Origin: Sphingobium nicotianae
GTDB taxonomy: Bacteria > Pseudomonadota > Alphaproteobacteria > Sphingomonadales > Sphingomonadaceae
Direction of reading: 5' to 3'
Length of the DNA: 64,000 nucleotides
Assembly (NCBI RefSeq): GCF_018603885.1
Contig: NZ_JAHGAW010000004.1
Coordinates: forward strand, 62,001-126,000
Part shown: positions 26,484 through 34,905 of the stretch, piece by piece
Layout: every line of letters starts with the position of its first letter
Position numbering within the stretch: the stretch's first letter is position 1
The notes under the pieces: model-generated
Told to the model about the DNA's origin: nothing
The model's input: the letters and a program-made list of their open reading frames with translations, nothing else
Databases searched by the model: none
Program-made: the position numbers and the translations under genes

Positions 26484-27944
26484 CTATCGCGGCCGATGGA
26501 CCAGCCGCTTCCAGCCGATCCACACGCCGCTGATTGAGGTGACGAGGCCCAGGATCGAGAAGGTCCACAGCCACAGATCCCAGAGCGGGCGGTGCAGCAT
26601 GAGGGCGTTCAAATCCCATTTGTGGAGCATATCATAGCACCAGCGATAGGCGCGGCGGCGCGCATCGAGGCGTTCGTAGAGCGCGCCTGTGGCGGGATCG
26701 ATGTGCAGCCAGGTGCGCGCGGGATCGTCGAACTGCAGGCGCAGCATGGGGAGCGCCGGCAGGTCGCCGAGGCCGTACCAATAGAGATCGGGCGCGGTGA
26801 GCAGGTCGGAGCGAACCAGCCTGCCATCGGGGACGAGGCGACGGGCGGCCTGCTCGATGACGGTGCGGTCGGCGCGGGCGGGTGCGAGCGTCGTCGCGCT
26901 CAGGATGCGGCGCTTGCCCTCGCCATCGGACAGAGCGACGAGCGCCTGGCCGGCGAAGGCCGAGACCTCGACCAGCCGCGCACCGGTCCCGACCTGGCCG
27001 AGCCGGACAAGGTCGATTGCCGGCAGTTGCGCCCCCGCGACATATTGCGCTTCCGCCTGCGGATCGGGATCGGGGGAGGTGAAGAGCCGGCCCGGATCGA
27101 CCGAGAGCCAGCCGCTGAAGATCCAGGTCAGCAGGAACAGCCCGCCCACCAGCCCCGCGACATGATGCCACAGCATCCAGCCGTGATAAGGGACCATGCG
27201 CCCTCCTTTGAACCGGCGCTTGCCGATGCGGGTGCGCAAAATGCCGATCCAGATCCCGGTGATCGCGGCAGCGATGCAGGGGCCGGAGACCCACATCACC
27301 ACCCCCCGCCAGGCGGCATTGTCCTGCCGCAGGATGGTCGGGTAGATCCAGTGCGGCACCGAGCCGAGCCAGTTCCAGAAGCGCGCGGTGCGGGTGGTGG
27401 ACTGGACCACGCCGCCGGTCGAGGCGGAGACATACAGCTCCGTTCCCGCCCTGTCGGCCAGCGCGGCTTTCCAGAGCGGACGGTGGCGATCGAACCCGCC
27501 GGCAACGGTCCACTGGTCGCGCTCGATTCGCTCGACCCGGCCGACCGGCGCGCCGCCGAAACGACTGGCGACGCGGGCGGCATAAGCGGCGGTCACCGGC
27601 GGCGGCAGCGTCCCCGGCGCCGCGGCCAGCGTCTCGCGCTCGCCATCGGCATGCTCGATGCGCCAGACCGGCACGGCGTCGCGCATCTCCAGCGCCAGCG
27701 CACGGGGCGGGCCGTTCGGACCGGTCGGTGGCATGAGCGTCACGCGGCGCCAGTCGATAGGCTGCACATGGGCGAGCCTCTCGGCCCGCGAGAGCGAAGG
27801 ATAGGGCACGTAGATCATCACCAGCCCCGAGGCGAACCACATGGCGAAGAGCAGGCAGCTGGCGATGCCGATCCAGCGATGGATGATGTAGAGCCAGCGT
27901 TTGGCCGCATGGAGGAAGGGGCGGCGGTGGCGCTGGCGCGGCAC
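26484..27944 (-). CDS. PepSY-domain transmembrane protein
   Basis: About 486 residues from GTG 27944, which sits 4 nt after the mgtC-like stop; a longer TTG start at 28001 would overlap that gene. The opening KRWLYIIHRWIGIASCLLFAMWFASG is typical of PepSY_TM proteins. Further membrane helices lie near residues 190-220, 245-270 and 450-475. A large periplasmic part holds PepSY-like repeats. Relatives include iron-uptake-linked reductase partners; no function is proved here. Confidence 0.8.
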   Translation of the reverse strand: MPRQRHRRPFLHAAKRWLYIIHRWIGIASCLLFAMWFASGLVMIYVPYPSLSRAERLAHVQPIDWRRVTLMPPTGPNGPPRALALEMRDAVPVWRIEHADGERETLAAAPGTLPPPVTAAYAARVASRFGGAPVGRVERIERDQWTVAGGFDRHRPLWKAALADRAGTELYVSASTGGVVQSTTRTARFWNWLGSVPHWIYPTILRQDNAAWRGVVMWVSGPCIAAAITGIWIGILRTRIGKRRFKGGRMVPYHGWMLWHHVAGLVGGLFLLTWIFSGWLSVDPGRLFTSPDPDPQAEAQYVAGAQLPAIDLVRLGQVGTGARLVEVSAFAGQALVALSDGEGKRRILSATTLAPARADRTVIEQAARRLVPDGRLVRSDLLTAPDLYWYGLGDLPALPMLRLQFDDPARTWLHIDPATGALYERLDARRRAYRWCYDMLHKWDLNALMLHRPLWDLWLWTFSILGLVTSISGVWIGWKRLVHRPR

Positions 27945-27948
27945 GGCG

Positions 27949-29202
27949 TCAGAGCAGCCGATAGGCCGCCAGGCCAGCGAGCGCCGCAGCCAGCGAGACA
28001 AGCAGGGGGAACGCCGCGATCAGGCCGTTCCGTCCCCGCGCGATCGCCATGGCCATCACCGCCTTGACACCGGTGTTGGCGAGAACCGGGACGGCCAGCA
28101 CGAGGCCCGCCGTCCTGCTGTCGAGCGCGACCTCCGGCATGCCGGACAGCGTGAGGACAGCGGCGTCGACGTCCATCATGCCGGTGAGGCCGAGCACCAC
28201 CGCCACGCCCTGCCCGCCATAGGTGTCCAGGGCCCAGCGCGCGATCAGCGAGAACAGGGCGACCAGCGCGGCGAGCAGCAGCGCCGGGCGGAAATCGAAG
28301 GGATTGCCGAGCGTGACCGCCGGGCCGTCCTGCGCGGACTGCTGCCGGCGCCAGGCGACGAGGGCGAGCAAGGCCGCGACGATCAGCGCGGGCGCGAGGC
28401 TCAGGGCGAGGCTGGGCAGGGCGCGGGGCGCGAGCAGGAAAGTCAGGAGCTGGACTCGCACGAACATGACGATCGAGGCGAGGGCGATGCCGGCGGTCAA
28501 CACGCCGCGCAGCGCCGGCTCAGCGCGCAGGCGGCGCGCATAATCGGCGGTGACCGCCGTCGAGGAGACGATCGCGCCGGTCAGCGCCATGACGAGGATA
28601 CCGCGATTGCTGCCGAACTTCCGCGCGGCGACATAGCCGGCGAAGGAGAAAGCGGTGACCATCACCACCACCATCCAGATGCGGCGTGGGTTCCACGCGC
28701 CATAGGGCCCCATATCGGCATTGGGCAGCAGCGGCAGGACGACCAGCGCGACGAGCGCGAACCGTGCCACAGCCTCGATCTCCGCTTCGGTCAGGCCGCG
28801 CAACAGCGCGTGCATCGAGTGGCGCGCGCTGAGCAGGGCGAAGGCGCCGCCGGCAGCCGCCAGCGCGACGACCGGGGATAAGCGCACGGCGGCCAGCCCG
28901 AGCGCGAAGGTCAGAAGGCCCGCGATCGTGGTGGTCCCGGAGAGGCGATCCTCGCGGATCTTCGCGGCGAAACCGATCAGCAGGACACCCACCACGCCCA
29001 GCGCGATCATAGCGGCGAGCAGATCGGGCATGAGTGCGGCGACGCCGCCCGTGAGGCTGATGATGCCGAAGGTCCGGAAGCCGGCGACACGGTGGCCGGA
29101 CTCTCGCTCGCGCTGCGCCCAGCCGCGCTCCAGTCCGATCAGCAGGCCGACAGCCAGCGCGGCGACGAGGCCGATCAGGGACTGGGGCAGCGTCGGTGCC
29201 AC
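27949..29202 (-). CDS. MgtC/SapB-family membrane protein with DUF4010 domain
   Basis: 417 residues with about 11-12 membrane helices. The N-terminal MgtC domain is clear (LAVGLLIGLERGWAQRERESGHRVAGFRTF). The remainder is the DUF4010 extension common in this long form. MgtC proteins are associated with Mg2+ limitation and acid stress; long forms are poorly studied. The start is GTG 29202, 3 nt after the DsrE-like gene, without a strong ribosome site, suggesting re-initiation. Confidence 0.87.
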   Translation of the reverse strand: MAPTLPQSLIGLVAALAVGLLIGLERGWAQRERESGHRVAGFRTFGIISLTGGVAALMPDLLAAMIALGVVGVLLIGFAAKIREDRLSGTTTIAGLLTFALGLAAVRLSPVVALAAAGGAFALLSARHSMHALLRGLTEAEIEAVARFALVALVVLPLLPNADMGPYGAWNPRRIWMVVVMVTAFSFAGYVAARKFGSNRGILVMALTGAIVSSTAVTADYARRLRAEPALRGVLTAGIALASIVMFVRVQLLTFLLAPRALPSLALSLAPALIVAALLALVAWRRQQSAQDGPAVTLGNPFDFRPALLLAALVALFSLIARWALDTYGGQGVAVVLGLTGMMDVDAAVLTLSGMPEVALDSRTAGLVLAVPVLANTGVKAVMAMAIARGRNGLIAAFPLLVSLAAALAGLAAYRLL

Positions 29203-29205
29203 GGG

Positions 29206-29580
29206 CTAAAAGGAGAGCAGCCGGATATGCGGGCCCGCCGCCGCCAGAAACGCGACCGGCCCGCTCAGTTCGATCCGCCGGTCCAGCCCGCTCGCATCGA
29301 AACCCGCCAGCGCCAGGCCGCTCTGGCAGAGGCTGATCGCGACGCCGTCGTCGAGCGCTTCGTCGAGCAGGTCGGCGAGGCCGGGCTCGCCGGCCGCGCG
29401 CCAGGCGGCATCCTGCGGCGCGCTGATCGGCGGGCGGAGCAGGGCGGCGGCTTCTCCCTGCAGGAAGATGCGCGCTTCGCTGCCGAGCGCAACTTCGGCG
29501 CGGGCAAACGCCAACGCGGCGCGCAGACGGACCGGATCTGCGCTCACCAGCACCAGCGCCAAAGGCGGCCGCTCGTTCAT
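29206..29580 (-). CDS. DsrE/F-like small protein
   Basis: 124 residues with the alternating fold of DsrE-like proteins: LALVLVSADPVRLRAALAFARAEVALG at the start, then FLQGEAAALL and GVAISLCQSGLALAGF, where Cys in SLCQSG occupies the usual sulfur-relay position. ATG 29580 overlaps the stop of the MoeB/HesA-like gene by 4 nt. The coupling with a sulfur-carrier adenylyltransferase suggests a role in sulfur transfer. Confidence 0.75.
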   Translation of the reverse strand: MNERPPLALVLVSADPVRLRAALAFARAEVALGSEARIFLQGEAAALLRPPISAPQDAAWRAAGEPGLADLLDEALDDGVAISLCQSGLALAGFDASGLDRRIELSGPVAFLAAAGPHIRLLSF

Positions 29581-30335
29581 GCGGGAGCGAGTGCCGCGTG
29601 ACAGGCGGGATCCTTGGGAATGGTCATCTCGCGGAAGCGGCGCGCGAGCAGATCGAAGACAATGAGCTTTCCCGATGCCGATGTCCCGAACGGCACCAGG
29701 GCGCGGATGGCCTCCAGCGCCGCCATGGTGCCGATGATGCCCGCCACCGCGCCGAGAATGCCTTCCTCGGCGCAGGTGCGGGCGGGATCGGTTGTCGTCT
29801 CGCCAATGAGGCAGCGATAGCAGGGCTGCTCTTCCTCCCAGCCGCGCCACACGCCGATCTGCCCTTCGAAGGAGCCGACGGCGGCCGAGACGAGCGGGAT
29901 GCGCAGCCGGGTCGCCGCATCGGAGACGGCGAGACGGGTCTCGAAATTGTCGCATCCGTCGAGGATGATGTCGGCCTCGCGCAGCAGCGCGTCGGCATTG
30001 CCTGCGTCGATGGCGGTGTTGATCGGGATGACATGGCAATCGGGATTGATCCGGCGCGTGGCGTCGCGCGCGGCCTCGGCCTTGGGCATATCGAGATCGT
30101 CCGTGCCGAACAGGATCTGACGCTGGAGATTGGAGAGGCTGACGGTGTCGGGATCGATCACACGCAAGGTGCCGATGCCCGCCGCGGCCAGATAGGCGAT
30201 GGCAGGGCAGCCGATGCCGCCCGCGCCGACGATCGCGACATGCGCCCCGCGCAGCCGCGCCTGCCCCGCGCCACCAATCTCGCGCAGCACGATGTGGCGG
30301 GCGTAGCGCTCGAGCTGGTCGTCGGTGAAGTCCAT
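29577..30335 (-). CDS. moeB: HesA/MoeB/ThiF-family adenylyltransferase
   Basis: 252 residues. ATP-binding motif VAIVGAGGIGCPAIAYLAAAG, Arg finger region SNLQRQILF, and catalytic Asp in ILDGCDNFETR. CYRC gives one half of the structural zinc site; the second half is reduced to one Cys (DPACH). The family adenylates the C-terminal glycine of MoaD or ThiS so that sulfur can be loaded. MoeB versus ThiF cannot be settled here. It is in a run with dut and coaBC upstream and the DsrE-like gene downstream. Confidence 0.85.
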   Translation of the reverse strand: MDFTDDQLERYARHIVLREIGGAGQARLRGAHVAIVGAGGIGCPAIAYLAAAGIGTLRVIDPDTVSLSNLQRQILFGTDDLDMPKAEAARDATRRINPDCHVIPINTAIDAGNADALLREADIILDGCDNFETRLAVSDAATRLRIPLVSAAVGSFEGQIGVWRGWEEEQPCYRCLIGETTTDPARTCAEEGILGAVAGIIGTMAALEAIRALVPFGTSASGKLIVFDLLARRFREMTIPKDPACHAALAPA

Positions 30336-30399
30336 CAGAGGGATCCCGGCTTCATCGCGCTACCTTCGCAGGGGCACGACGGAGCTTCGCGCCGGTTCA

Positions 30400-30858
30400 T
30401 CAGCCGACCCGCACGCCGGTCGACCCGAAACCGCCAGCGCCGCGCACCGTCTCGTCCAGCTCGCCGACCTCGACCAGATTGCCGATCTGCACCGGCGCGA
30501 CGACCAGCTGCGCGATCCTGTCGCCGCGTCGGATCTCGAACGGCTCGGTGCCGAGGTTGATCAGGATGATCTTCAGTTCGCCGCGATAGTCGCTGTCGAT
30601 CGTGCCGGGCGTGTTGGGCAGGCTGATGCCGTGCTTGAGGGCGAGGCCGGAGCGCGGGCGGACCTGCACTTCGAAGCCTTCCGGGATGGCGAGGGCGAGG
30701 CCGGTCGCGACGGCGTGCCTGCCCATGCTGGCGAGGGTAACATCCTCGGCGGAGACGACATCCATGCCGGCCGCGCCCGCCGTCGCATAGGCCGGCAGCG
30801 GCAGGCCCTCGCCATGGGGCAGGCGCTTCACCTGGATATCAACCGCCGGCCAGTTCAT
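30400..30858 (-). CDS. dut: dUTP diphosphatase
   Basis: 152 residues. All trimeric dUTPase motifs are present: [40 protein letters not shown] and the C-terminal GGFGSTG. It hydrolyses dUTP to dUMP and pyrophosphate, keeping uracil out of DNA and feeding thymidylate synthesis. ATG 30858 lies inside the 3' end of coaBC (20-nt overlap), a coupling seen in many alphaproteobacteria. Confidence 0.97.
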   Translation of the reverse strand: MNWPAVDIQVKRLPHGEGLPLPAYATAGAAGMDVVSAEDVTLASMGRHAVATGLALAIPEGFEVQVRPRSGLALKHGISLPNTPGTIDSDYRGELKIILINLGTEPFEIRRGDRIAQLVVAPVQIGNLVEVGELDETVRGAGGFGSTGVRVG

Positions 30859-32116
30859 CCGCAATCCTTTCAATGAGTCGCGCCGCGACATCGGCCTTGG
30901 GCATGTCCGGCCAGCTTTCCACGCCCGTGGCGGTGACGAGATGGATGGTGTTGCGCTCGCCGCCCATCACATTTCCCGAGACATCATTGGCGACGATCCA
31001 GTCGGCATTCTTCTTTGCGCGCTTGGCCGTGGCATGCTCGACGACCTTCTCGGTCTCGGCGGCGAAGCCGATCAGCAGGCCCGGCCGCCGGTTGCTCGCG
31101 CCGAGCGTGGCGAGAATGTCGGGATTCTCGGCGAGGGCGAGCGGGTGGGGCAGGCCCGTGCCGTCCTTCTTGAGCTTCTGCGGCGCCTCGTCGGCCGCGC
31201 GCCAGTCGGCGACGGCGGCGACCATGATCGCCACGTCGGCGGGCAGCGCATCCTCGACCGCCGCGAACATCTCCCGCGCCGTCTCGACATCGATGCGGGT
31301 CACGCCCGGCGGCGTCGGCAGCGCCACCGGCCCGGCGACAAGCGTCACCTTCGCCCCGGCCCGCGCGGCGGCGGCGGCGATGGCGAAGCCCTGCTTGCCC
31401 GAGGAACGATTGGCGATGTAGCGTACCGGGTCGATCGGCTCGTGCGTCGGCCCGGCCGTGACCAGCACATGGCGGCCGAACAGATTGCTGTGGCTGAGGT
31501 CGGGCGCGTTGATCGTCCGGCTCGTGTCGGGCAACAGATAATGCGCGTCCGCCTCCGGCGCCTCGGCCAGTAGGCGCTCGATTTCCAGGACAATCTCGGC
31601 GGGTTCCGGCAGACGGCCCTTGCCCCATTCGTTGCAGGCCATGGCGCCGACGCCCGGCTCCATGACGTGGATGCCGTCGTCCCGGAGCTGCGCGAGATTC
31701 CGCTGCGTCGCCTTGTGGTGCCACATGCGCACGTTCATTGCCGGCACGGCGAGCACCGGCTTGTCGGTGGCGAGCAGGATCGTGGTCGCGAGATCGTCGG
31801 CGATGCCGCCGGCCATCTTGGCGAGGATATTGGCGGTCGCGGGGCCAACGACGATCAGGTCGGCCTCGCGGCTGAGCTGGATATGGCCGATCTCGCGCTC
31901 TTCCTTGAGGTCGAACATGTCGCCATAGACATGATCCTCGGTGAGCACGCCAAGCGAGAGCGGCGTCACGAACTGCTTCGCGCTGTCGGTCATCACCGCG
32001 CGCACGGCGATCCCCTTGCCCTTGAGCAGGCGGACGAGCTCCAGCGTCTTGTAGGCGGCGATTCCGCCCGAGACGATGAGGAGGATGCGAGGTTGAGTCA
32101 TGACGGGCGCGTTCAT
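30839..32116 (-). CDS. coaBC: Bifunctional phosphopantothenoylcysteine decarboxylase/synthetase
   Basis: 425 residues from ATG 32116; GGGAG is 6 nt upstream. N-terminal CoaC flavoprotein: [38 protein letters not shown] and the active-site Cys in [12 protein letters not shown]-terminal Coa[27 protein letters not shown] and IGFAAETE. It makes 4'-phosphopantetheine in coenzyme A synthesis. Confidence 0.97.
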   Translation of the reverse strand: MNAPVMTQPRILLIVSGGIAAYKTLELVRLLKGKGIAVRAVMTDSAKQFVTPLSLGVLTEDHVYGDMFDLKEEREIGHIQLSREADLIVVGPATANILAKMAGGIADDLATTILLATDKPVLAVPAMNVRMWHHKATQRNLAQLRDDGIHVMEPGVGAMACNEWGKGRLPEPAEIVLEIERLLAEAPEADAHYLLPDTSRTINAPDLSHSNLFGRHVLVTAGPTHEPIDPVRYIANRSSGKQGFAIAAAAARAGAKVTLVAGPVALPTPPGVTRIDVETAREMFAAVEDALPADVAIMVAAVADWRAADEAPQKLKKDGTGLPHPLALAENPDILATLGASNRRPGLLIGFAAETEKVVEHATAKRAKKNADWIVANDVSGNVMGGERNTIHLVTATGVESWPDMPKADVAARLIERIADELAGG

Positions 32117-32148
32117 AGCGGCTCCCATGTAGTGCGGCTAGCGGCGGA

Positions 32149-32622
32149 TCAGAAGTCCATCAGGCTTAATGCGATCAACGAGGAAAGCGCACCTGTCGTC
32201 ATCCCGGCGATCGCAAGCCACCAGATCGGCGCGACCGTGCCCGCAAAGTCGATGACGAGCTTAGCGGTCCCGAACTCCCATCCCGCCAGAGGGCCGACGA
32301 TGGCGCCGGGCAAGAGGCCGGCGACGGCCCACACCAGCCTGCGGCGGGTCATGGGCTGGCGGCGTTCCAAAACAACGAGTCCAGAGATCAAGGCGACAGC
32401 ACAAGCCAGCGCGGATGATGCGCTGACGGGAGCGAGGAACGGACCGTACAGGCCGAAGACCAACGAGAATATCGAAAAGCCGAGGATCGTTCGGAGATCG
32501 CCGTGGAACAATGCCGGCGGCAGGACGATGAGGAGGGGCATCATAAGCGATGCGCAGAGCGTGGTGAGAACCGCCGCAAAAAGGATGCGGCGAACGGGGA
32601 AGGCATGGCTCGGCTCGATCAT
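32149..32622 (-). CDS. Hypothetical four-helix membrane protein
   Basis: 157 residues from ATG 32622 (MIEPSHAFPVRR). Four hydrophobic segments are at about 12-35, 45-65, 70-90 and 100-150 (the last may be two helices). No family is recognised. It sits between coaBC and another membrane protein on the same strand. The frame could extend to 32742, but that part overlaps the neighbouring gene. Confidence 0.6.
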   Translation of the reverse strand: MIEPSHAFPVRRILFAAVLTTLCASLMMPLLIVLPPALFHGDLRTILGFSIFSLVFGLYGPFLAPVSASSALACAVALISGLVVLERRQPMTRRRLVWAVAGLLPGAIVGPLAGWEFGTAKLVIDFAGTVAPIWWLAIAGMTTGALSSLIALSLMDF

Positions 32623-32662
32623 ATGGCGAAATCCGACATGGCTGATACCGCAGATCGGCTGA

Positions 32663-33892
32663 TCATGGCTTGTTATGGCAGGAGCGGGGCATCGATGCCA
32701 TAGCCTCTTGCCGGACGGTCGGGCCTTCACGATGCGCGCCAAGCACCGCGCCGACCAGATCGCGCAGCGCGCCCGGCGCGAAGGCGAGGCCGGCGAGCAG
32801 GATCGGGACGATCATCGCGGCCCAGTAGAAATTGCCCGGCCGGCCGAGGACCGTCATGATCAACATGAAGCCGGCGATGAACAGGCCGGCGAGGGTGCAG
32901 GAGGCGTCCCGGCGCGAGAGCCAGCCGATGAGGGCGAGCGGCACGAGCAAAGCGGCCAGAGGCGCCGGCAGATAGCCCAGGATCGAGGCGGCGCGCAGCG
33001 CGGCGATGACGAATTGCCAGCCACCGGCCGCGAGCCAGCCGGGCGAGGCCGGGTCGTCGGGCAGCACCACCGCCCAGACCGCGACGGCATGGCAGGCCAA
33101 CGTGGCGGCGAAGAGGAGAACCGCGCCCGCCCAGGCGCCGGCCTCGATCCAGGTGCGCCGCGTCAGCGCCGCGGCGCCCATCAGCAGCAGATAGGGCAGC
33201 GCCAGCTCGCGAATCAGCACGGCGGCCAGCGCCAGCGCGACGCTCGCGCCCCAACGGCCGGGCCGATGCAGCGCCAGCGACAGCGCGACGAGCAACGCCG
33301 CCCAGCTCTCGTGAAAGACGGTGAGCTTGGGCGCGGCGATCGTCAGGCAGCCGGCGAGCAGCAGCAGCGAGCCCGTCCGCACCACCGCCTCGCCCACGCC
33401 CGAGGCGGCGAGGCGCAGCGTCCAGGCGAAGATCGTGCCCGCGCCGAGCAGGGCCAGCAGCGCCGTGCCGAGCCAGTCCGGGATTGCGGCAAGAGCTGTC
33501 GCCAGGGTTGGCAGGCGCACCGCGACGAAAGGACGGAGTGGATAGTCATTCTCGCGCAGCAGCCTCGTGGCGGCGGGATAATAAGGTCGTCCCTCGCGTA
33601 GCTGGTCGACGATCACGCGATAGAGGAGGATGTCGTCGCCCGCGAGATCGGTGGGGCGCGCCGAGCCGCTGATCTTGACGGGGGAGGTCGTCGGGCCGAC
33701 GCGCGGTTGGTCCCTGATCAGCCCGGCGAGGATCAGCGCCAGCAGCAGGCCGAGCACCAGCATCGCCTGGCGCGGCCTCAGCCCGGCGAAGCGGGAGGCG
33801 ATGGGGCTCGCGGGAACGATCGGCTGCGGTGCGGGCATGGCAGGCGCCTTATCGCGTACCGCCGCTAAGACGCGGTTAAGCGCCCGGATCAT
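32663..33892 (-). CDS. Polytopic membrane protein, possibly GT87/DUF2029-like
   Basis: 409 residues with about ten membrane helices after a cytoplasmic N-terminus. The first periplasmic loop (about 60-130) has an acidic patch GDDILLYRVIVDQLREGRPYY, which resembles the catalytic loop of polyprenyl-phosphate-dependent glycosyltransferases, and FHESWAALLVALSLAL is GT87-like. The assignment is tentative. ATG 33892 starts 68 nt from the divergent racemase-like gene. Confidence 0.6.
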   Translation of the reverse strand: MIRALNRVLAAVRDKAPAMPAPQPIVPASPIASRFAGLRPRQAMLVLGLLLALILAGLIRDQPRVGPTTSPVKISGSARPTDLAGDDILLYRVIVDQLREGRPYYPAATRLLRENDYPLRPFVAVRLPTLATALAAIPDWLGTALLALLGAGTIFAWTLRLAASGVGEAVVRTGSLLLLAGCLTIAAPKLTVFHESWAALLVALSLALHRPGRWGASVALALAAVLIRELALPYLLLMGAAALTRRTWIEAGAWAGAVLLFAATLACHAVAVWAVVLPDDPASPGWLAAGGWQFVIAALRAASILGYLPAPLAALLVPLALIGWLSRRDASCTLAGLFIAGFMLIMTVLGRPGNFYWAAMIVPILLAGLAFAPGALRDLVGAVLGAHREGPTVRQEAMASMPRSCHNKP

Positions 33893-33960
33893 CTCGCGGC
33901 CGTTGCCCCGCGCTCATGCGGGCGATAGGGCAATCCCGGACGGCAAGCGGGGGGAAGTGC

Positions 33961-34647
33961 ATGCATATCGGCCTGATTGGCGGGATCGGCCCCGCCGCGA
34001 CCTTGGTCTATTATGACGCCCTGTCGCGCCAGTGCGCACAAGCCGGCGAGCGGTTGCACCTTACCATCGCCAATGCAGACACGCGCGAGATGATCGCCAA
34101 CATGGAAGCCGGCCGTCCGGACCTGCAGGCAGTGATTTTCGCGCGCTATATCGACCAGCTCAGGGCAGGCGGGTGCGAGGCGGCGGCGATCACCTCGATG
34201 GGCGGGCATTTCTGCATCGAGCAGCTGAAGCCCCTCTCTTCCCTGCCGATCATCAGCACGGTCCCCGCGCTCGACGCCTGCCTGGCCGCGCGGGGTTACG
34301 GGACGGTTGGCGTGATGGGCACGCGCGCGGTCATGAACTCGGGCATCTACGGCGTGCAGGCCGCGCGGGTGATCGTGCCCGAGGGCGACGATCTTGAGGC
34401 GGTGCATGCCAATTATCTCGGCATCGCCGTCGCCGCCGCGGCAACGCCCGAGCAGATCGCCTTCTTCCACGCGCAGGGCCGCAAGCTGATCGATCGCGGT
34501 GCCGATGTCGTCATCCTCGGTGGCACCGACCTGTCCGTCGCCTTCGCCGATAATCCCGGCTACCCGATCCTCGACAGCGCTCTGGTCCATGCCGAGGTGA
34601 TCGGGCGGGTGGCGATGGACAAAGCGAGCGTCGCGGATTTCGCCTGA
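33961..34647 (+). CDS. Aspartate/glutamate racemase-family protein lacking both catalytic cysteines
   Basis: 228 residues. The fold is clear: MHIGLIGGIGPAATLVYYDAL at the start, VGVMGTRAVMNSGIYG in the middle, and DVVILGGTDLSVAF near the end. In active members the first cysteine is in CNTxH and the second in LGCTE. Here these positions read ITSMGGHF (Ser in place of Cys) and LGGTD (Gly in place of Cys). A two-base racemase mechanism is therefore not possible as known. Its role may be isomerisation by another route, or binding only. Confidence 0.82.
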   Translation: MHIGLIGGIGPAATLVYYDALSRQCAQAGERLHLTIANADTREMIANMEAGRPDLQAVIFARYIDQLRAGGCEAAAITSMGGHFCIEQLKPLSSLPIISTVPALDACLAARGYGTVGVMGTRAVMNSGIYGVQAARVIVPEGDDLEAVHANYLGIAVAAAATPEQIAFFHAQGRKLIDRGADVVILGGTDLSVAFADNPGYPILDSALVHAEVIGRVAMDKASVADFA

Positions 34648-34905
34648 CCTGTCCTACAGGCGCCCGATCTGCGTAAGATCTTCACAGGGCGCGCGATGCT
34701 CCCCGTTCTTTGATCGCGTCAAAATCCCAGGAAAATCAAAGCCCTGGCGCGCCTCGCGGCGGACTTTTGCGTTTCTCACATGCGCGATATGCACGAGCTT
34801 CGTGAAGTTTCGCAGGAAAATGCCGGAAAACAGCCAATTTTGCGAGGCCATCTTTTTGCGGAAATTTACGCCGCAGGACTCTTCTTCAGCCGAGCGAATC
34901 CCGGA

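Noticed and set aside
24755..26533. Long plus-strand frame (592 codons) opposite the flavoprotein gene
   Set aside because: High-GC DNA gives long antisense frames; the product is His/Arg/Asp-rich with no family features, and the minus-strand gene is clear. The same applies to frames at 14446-15468, 22152-23225, 26592-28067 and 34780-36567.
24405..30335. Bacterial ubiquitin-like pathway from the UBP zinc finger plus the E1-like MoeB/HesA protein
   Set aside because: The genes are 5 kb apart, in separate coupled pairs, and no ubiquitin-like carrier, E2-like or JAB peptidase gene is nearby. The E1-like gene fits ordinary sulfur-carrier activation with the DsrE-like partner.
34648..34905. Small gene between the racemase homologue and ubiB
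   Set aside because: An open frame from 34780 exists but runs antisense into ubiB and has no ribosome site. Nothing else is convincing in these 258 nt.
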